Below the pieces are notes generated by a model, which saw only the letters and a list, made by a program, of their open reading frames with translations, did not search any database and had not been told where the DNA came from. DNA of 6,580 bases, taken from assembly GCA_900548615.1 (NCBI GenBank), contig URKW01000105.1:1-6580 (forward strand). The letters are read 5' to 3'. This DNA comes from an uncultured Eubacteriales bacterium. Its GTDB lineage: Bacteria > Bacillota > Clostridia > Oscillospirales > Oscillospiraceae. Numbering within the stretch: position 1 is the stretch's first letter; the number at the start of each line of letters is the position of its first letter. Below are positions 5,689 through 6,580 of this stretch, piece by piece. The translations under genes and the position numbers were made by a program.

Positions 5689-5703
5689 AAGCATTCTATG
5701 CTT
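5689..5703. other. Small perfect hairpin in the DUF6329-like/LPD28 spacer
   Basis: AAGCAT and ATGCTT form a 6-bp perfect stem around a three-base loop. On the - strand two more G-C pairs follow after one mismatch. It lies in the 53-base spacer, about 30 bases before the LPD28 start, and no T tract follows. It may affect mRNA stability. A chance occurrence is also possible. Confidence 0.3.
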
Positions 5704-5713
5704 CCCATGATAG

Positions 5714-6580
5714 CTACTGAAGCATTTGCTGCTCCTGCGCTTGCTTCGGAAACGGTGGCTCCAGTCGCCGCAGCCGACCGAACTCCGTTTCTACCACGCC
5801 GTCGTGCTCCATGCAGTCCGCGCCGTAGCGTTCAAAATCTATGTTGCCCTCCAGCTCTGCGATGGTCTCGTCATCCAGTCCCAGCCGCTCCTGCAAGCGC
5901 TGCTGGCCATAGCCGTAGGTATCTACGATGCGCTGGTAATTATCCATTTCCTGCAAGAGCTCACGCGCCCGGTGCAGCGTTTCGGGTCGTTCAGCATCCA
6001 AAATGGCCGCATAGGTCAGCAGCATCCCGCCCTTCTGCCAGATGGCCTCCAGCTTTTCTGCAAAGTCGTTGTAATCCTCTACAGCGGGGCAGTCCGTGTC
6101 GCAGATCAGTTCACCGATGTATGGTGCCTTGAAACGAATATCACGAAGCATCGCATCCGTGAAAACGTCGATATCAAGGTAAGCCTTCACAGCATCGAGG
6201 TATTTCTCATCAGCGGGGAGGACGAGGGTGTAGTCCGGCTTTCCATCGATGCGCAATGTCATGTGGAGCATTTCATTCCGGCTCTCGTCTCGCCAAGGCT
6301 CTGCCGGTGAAAGGTAACTGCGGTCGATTGCCATATCCGGTGTCAGCAAACTGCGGGCGTTCGGAACAAATGCGCTGTACCGGGCGTAGTTATAGCCCTG
6401 CGGGTCAACAAGAAAACCATCCGTCCCATTCGCATTGAGAATAAGCAAACAGTGACGTGAATCAGTATCATGCCGAATGGCAGTTTTGTTCTCTGCGATG
6501 AAATCATAATCCGCCAGCAGAGCATGGCTGAACTGCTGGAACCGCTGGGCGGGCAGTTCGATTACCTTATCTACACTGCA
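5714..6580 (-). CDS. DUF6329-like protein, possibly with an ArdA-like C-terminal half; N-terminus outside window
   Basis: The frame is open from the right edge to a TAG at 5714, giving 288 residues without the true start. A TTG at 6448 is not a likely start because good domain sequence lies upstream of it. The first 90 or so residues (VIELPAQRFQQF, ADYDFIAENK, HCLLILNANGTDGFLVDPQGYNYARYSAFVPNA with a break) match my memory of DUF6329 proteins carried by clostridial ICEs. The middle has VLPADEKYLDAVKAYLDIDVF. The C-terminal half has acidic helices (VEDYNDFAEKLEAI, RARELLQEMDNYQRIVDTYGY) and ends NIDFERYGAD, then VVETEFGRLRRLEPPFP. That part recalls the acidic DNA-mimic antirestriction protein ArdA, but I am not certain. 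There is no signal peptide in the visible part. It is the first visible gene of the - strand operon. If ArdA-like, it would protect incoming DNA from restriction; that function is inference. Confidence 0.6.
   Translation of the reverse strand, partial: CSVDKVIELPAQRFQQFSHALLADYDFIAENKTAIRHDTDSRHCLLILNANGTDGFLVDPQGYNYARYSAFVPNARSLLTPDMAIDRSYLSPAEPWRDESRNEMLHMTLRIDGKPDYTLVLPADEKYLDAVKAYLDIDVFTDAMLRDIRFKAPYIGELICDTDCPAVEDYNDFAEKLEAIWQKGGMLLTYAAILDAERPETLHRARELLQEMDNYQRIVDTYGYGQQRLQERLGLDDETIAELEGNIDFERYGADCMEHDGVVETEFGRLRRLEPPFPKQAQEQQMLQ

Noticed and set aside
5674..6310. Two overlapping + strand frames (152 and 194 codons)
   Set aside because: Both are antisense to the DUF6329-like gene, lack domain features, and show the composition expected of shadow frames.
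1..6580. CRISPR array, tRNA, rRNA, riboswitch, or ICE attachment site
   Set aside because: No regularly spaced repeats, no tRNA-like cloverleaf and no known RNA motif were seen by eye. No integrase gene or paired direct repeats are present to support an attachment site.

Overview
The window looks like part of an integrative and conjugative element (ICE) of the Tn1549/CTn type from a gut Clostridia (Oscillospiraceae or Lachnospiraceae-like). The basis is a CD1115-type VirD4 coupling protein followed at once by a small winged-helix protein, a DUF3991/Toprim segment, an LPD28-domain protein and a DUF6329-like protein. Strong GGAGG ribosome binding sites and GC-rich coding DNA fit this. All family names come from recognising the sequences by eye, not from a database search.

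Left part (1-1193). A fragment of an IS66-type transposase enters from the left edge on the + strand and stops after 35 residues. Next is a SLOG/DUF1273-like gene on the - strand. A 147-bp AT-rich spacer separates it from a divergent XRE-family regulator on the + strand. The spacer holds a perfect TATAAT and a 9-bp perfect inverted repeat whose right arm runs into the regulator's start codon. A strong intrinsic terminator (1305-1342) ends the regulator's transcript.

Right part (1221-6580). All genes are on the - strand and read right to left as one operon: a DUF6329-like protein (cut by the right edge), an LPD28-domain protein, a Pro/Glu/Thr-rich lipoprotein, a signal-peptide/thioester-domain protein fused in frame to DUF3991/Toprim, the VirD4-like coupling ATPase, a winged-helix protein, and perhaps one 19-residue microORF. 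The last three established genes are joined by 4-bp ATGA overlaps, which suggests translational coupling. VirD4 would bring the relaxase-DNA complex to the mating channel. The other proteins are accessory, surface or host-modulation cargo.

The most unusual object is the 403-codon gene at 3379-4590. A secreted thioester-adhesin half, with its predicted Cys-Gln thioester pair intact, is joined without a frame break to the C-terminal part of a normally cytosolic DUF3991/Toprim protein. It could be a real chimera made by an in-frame deletion between two genes of the element, or an assembly or recombination artefact. A second suspicious junction is the 164-bp overlap between the LPD28 and lipoprotein genes. 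No stretch longer than 300 bases lacks a gene.
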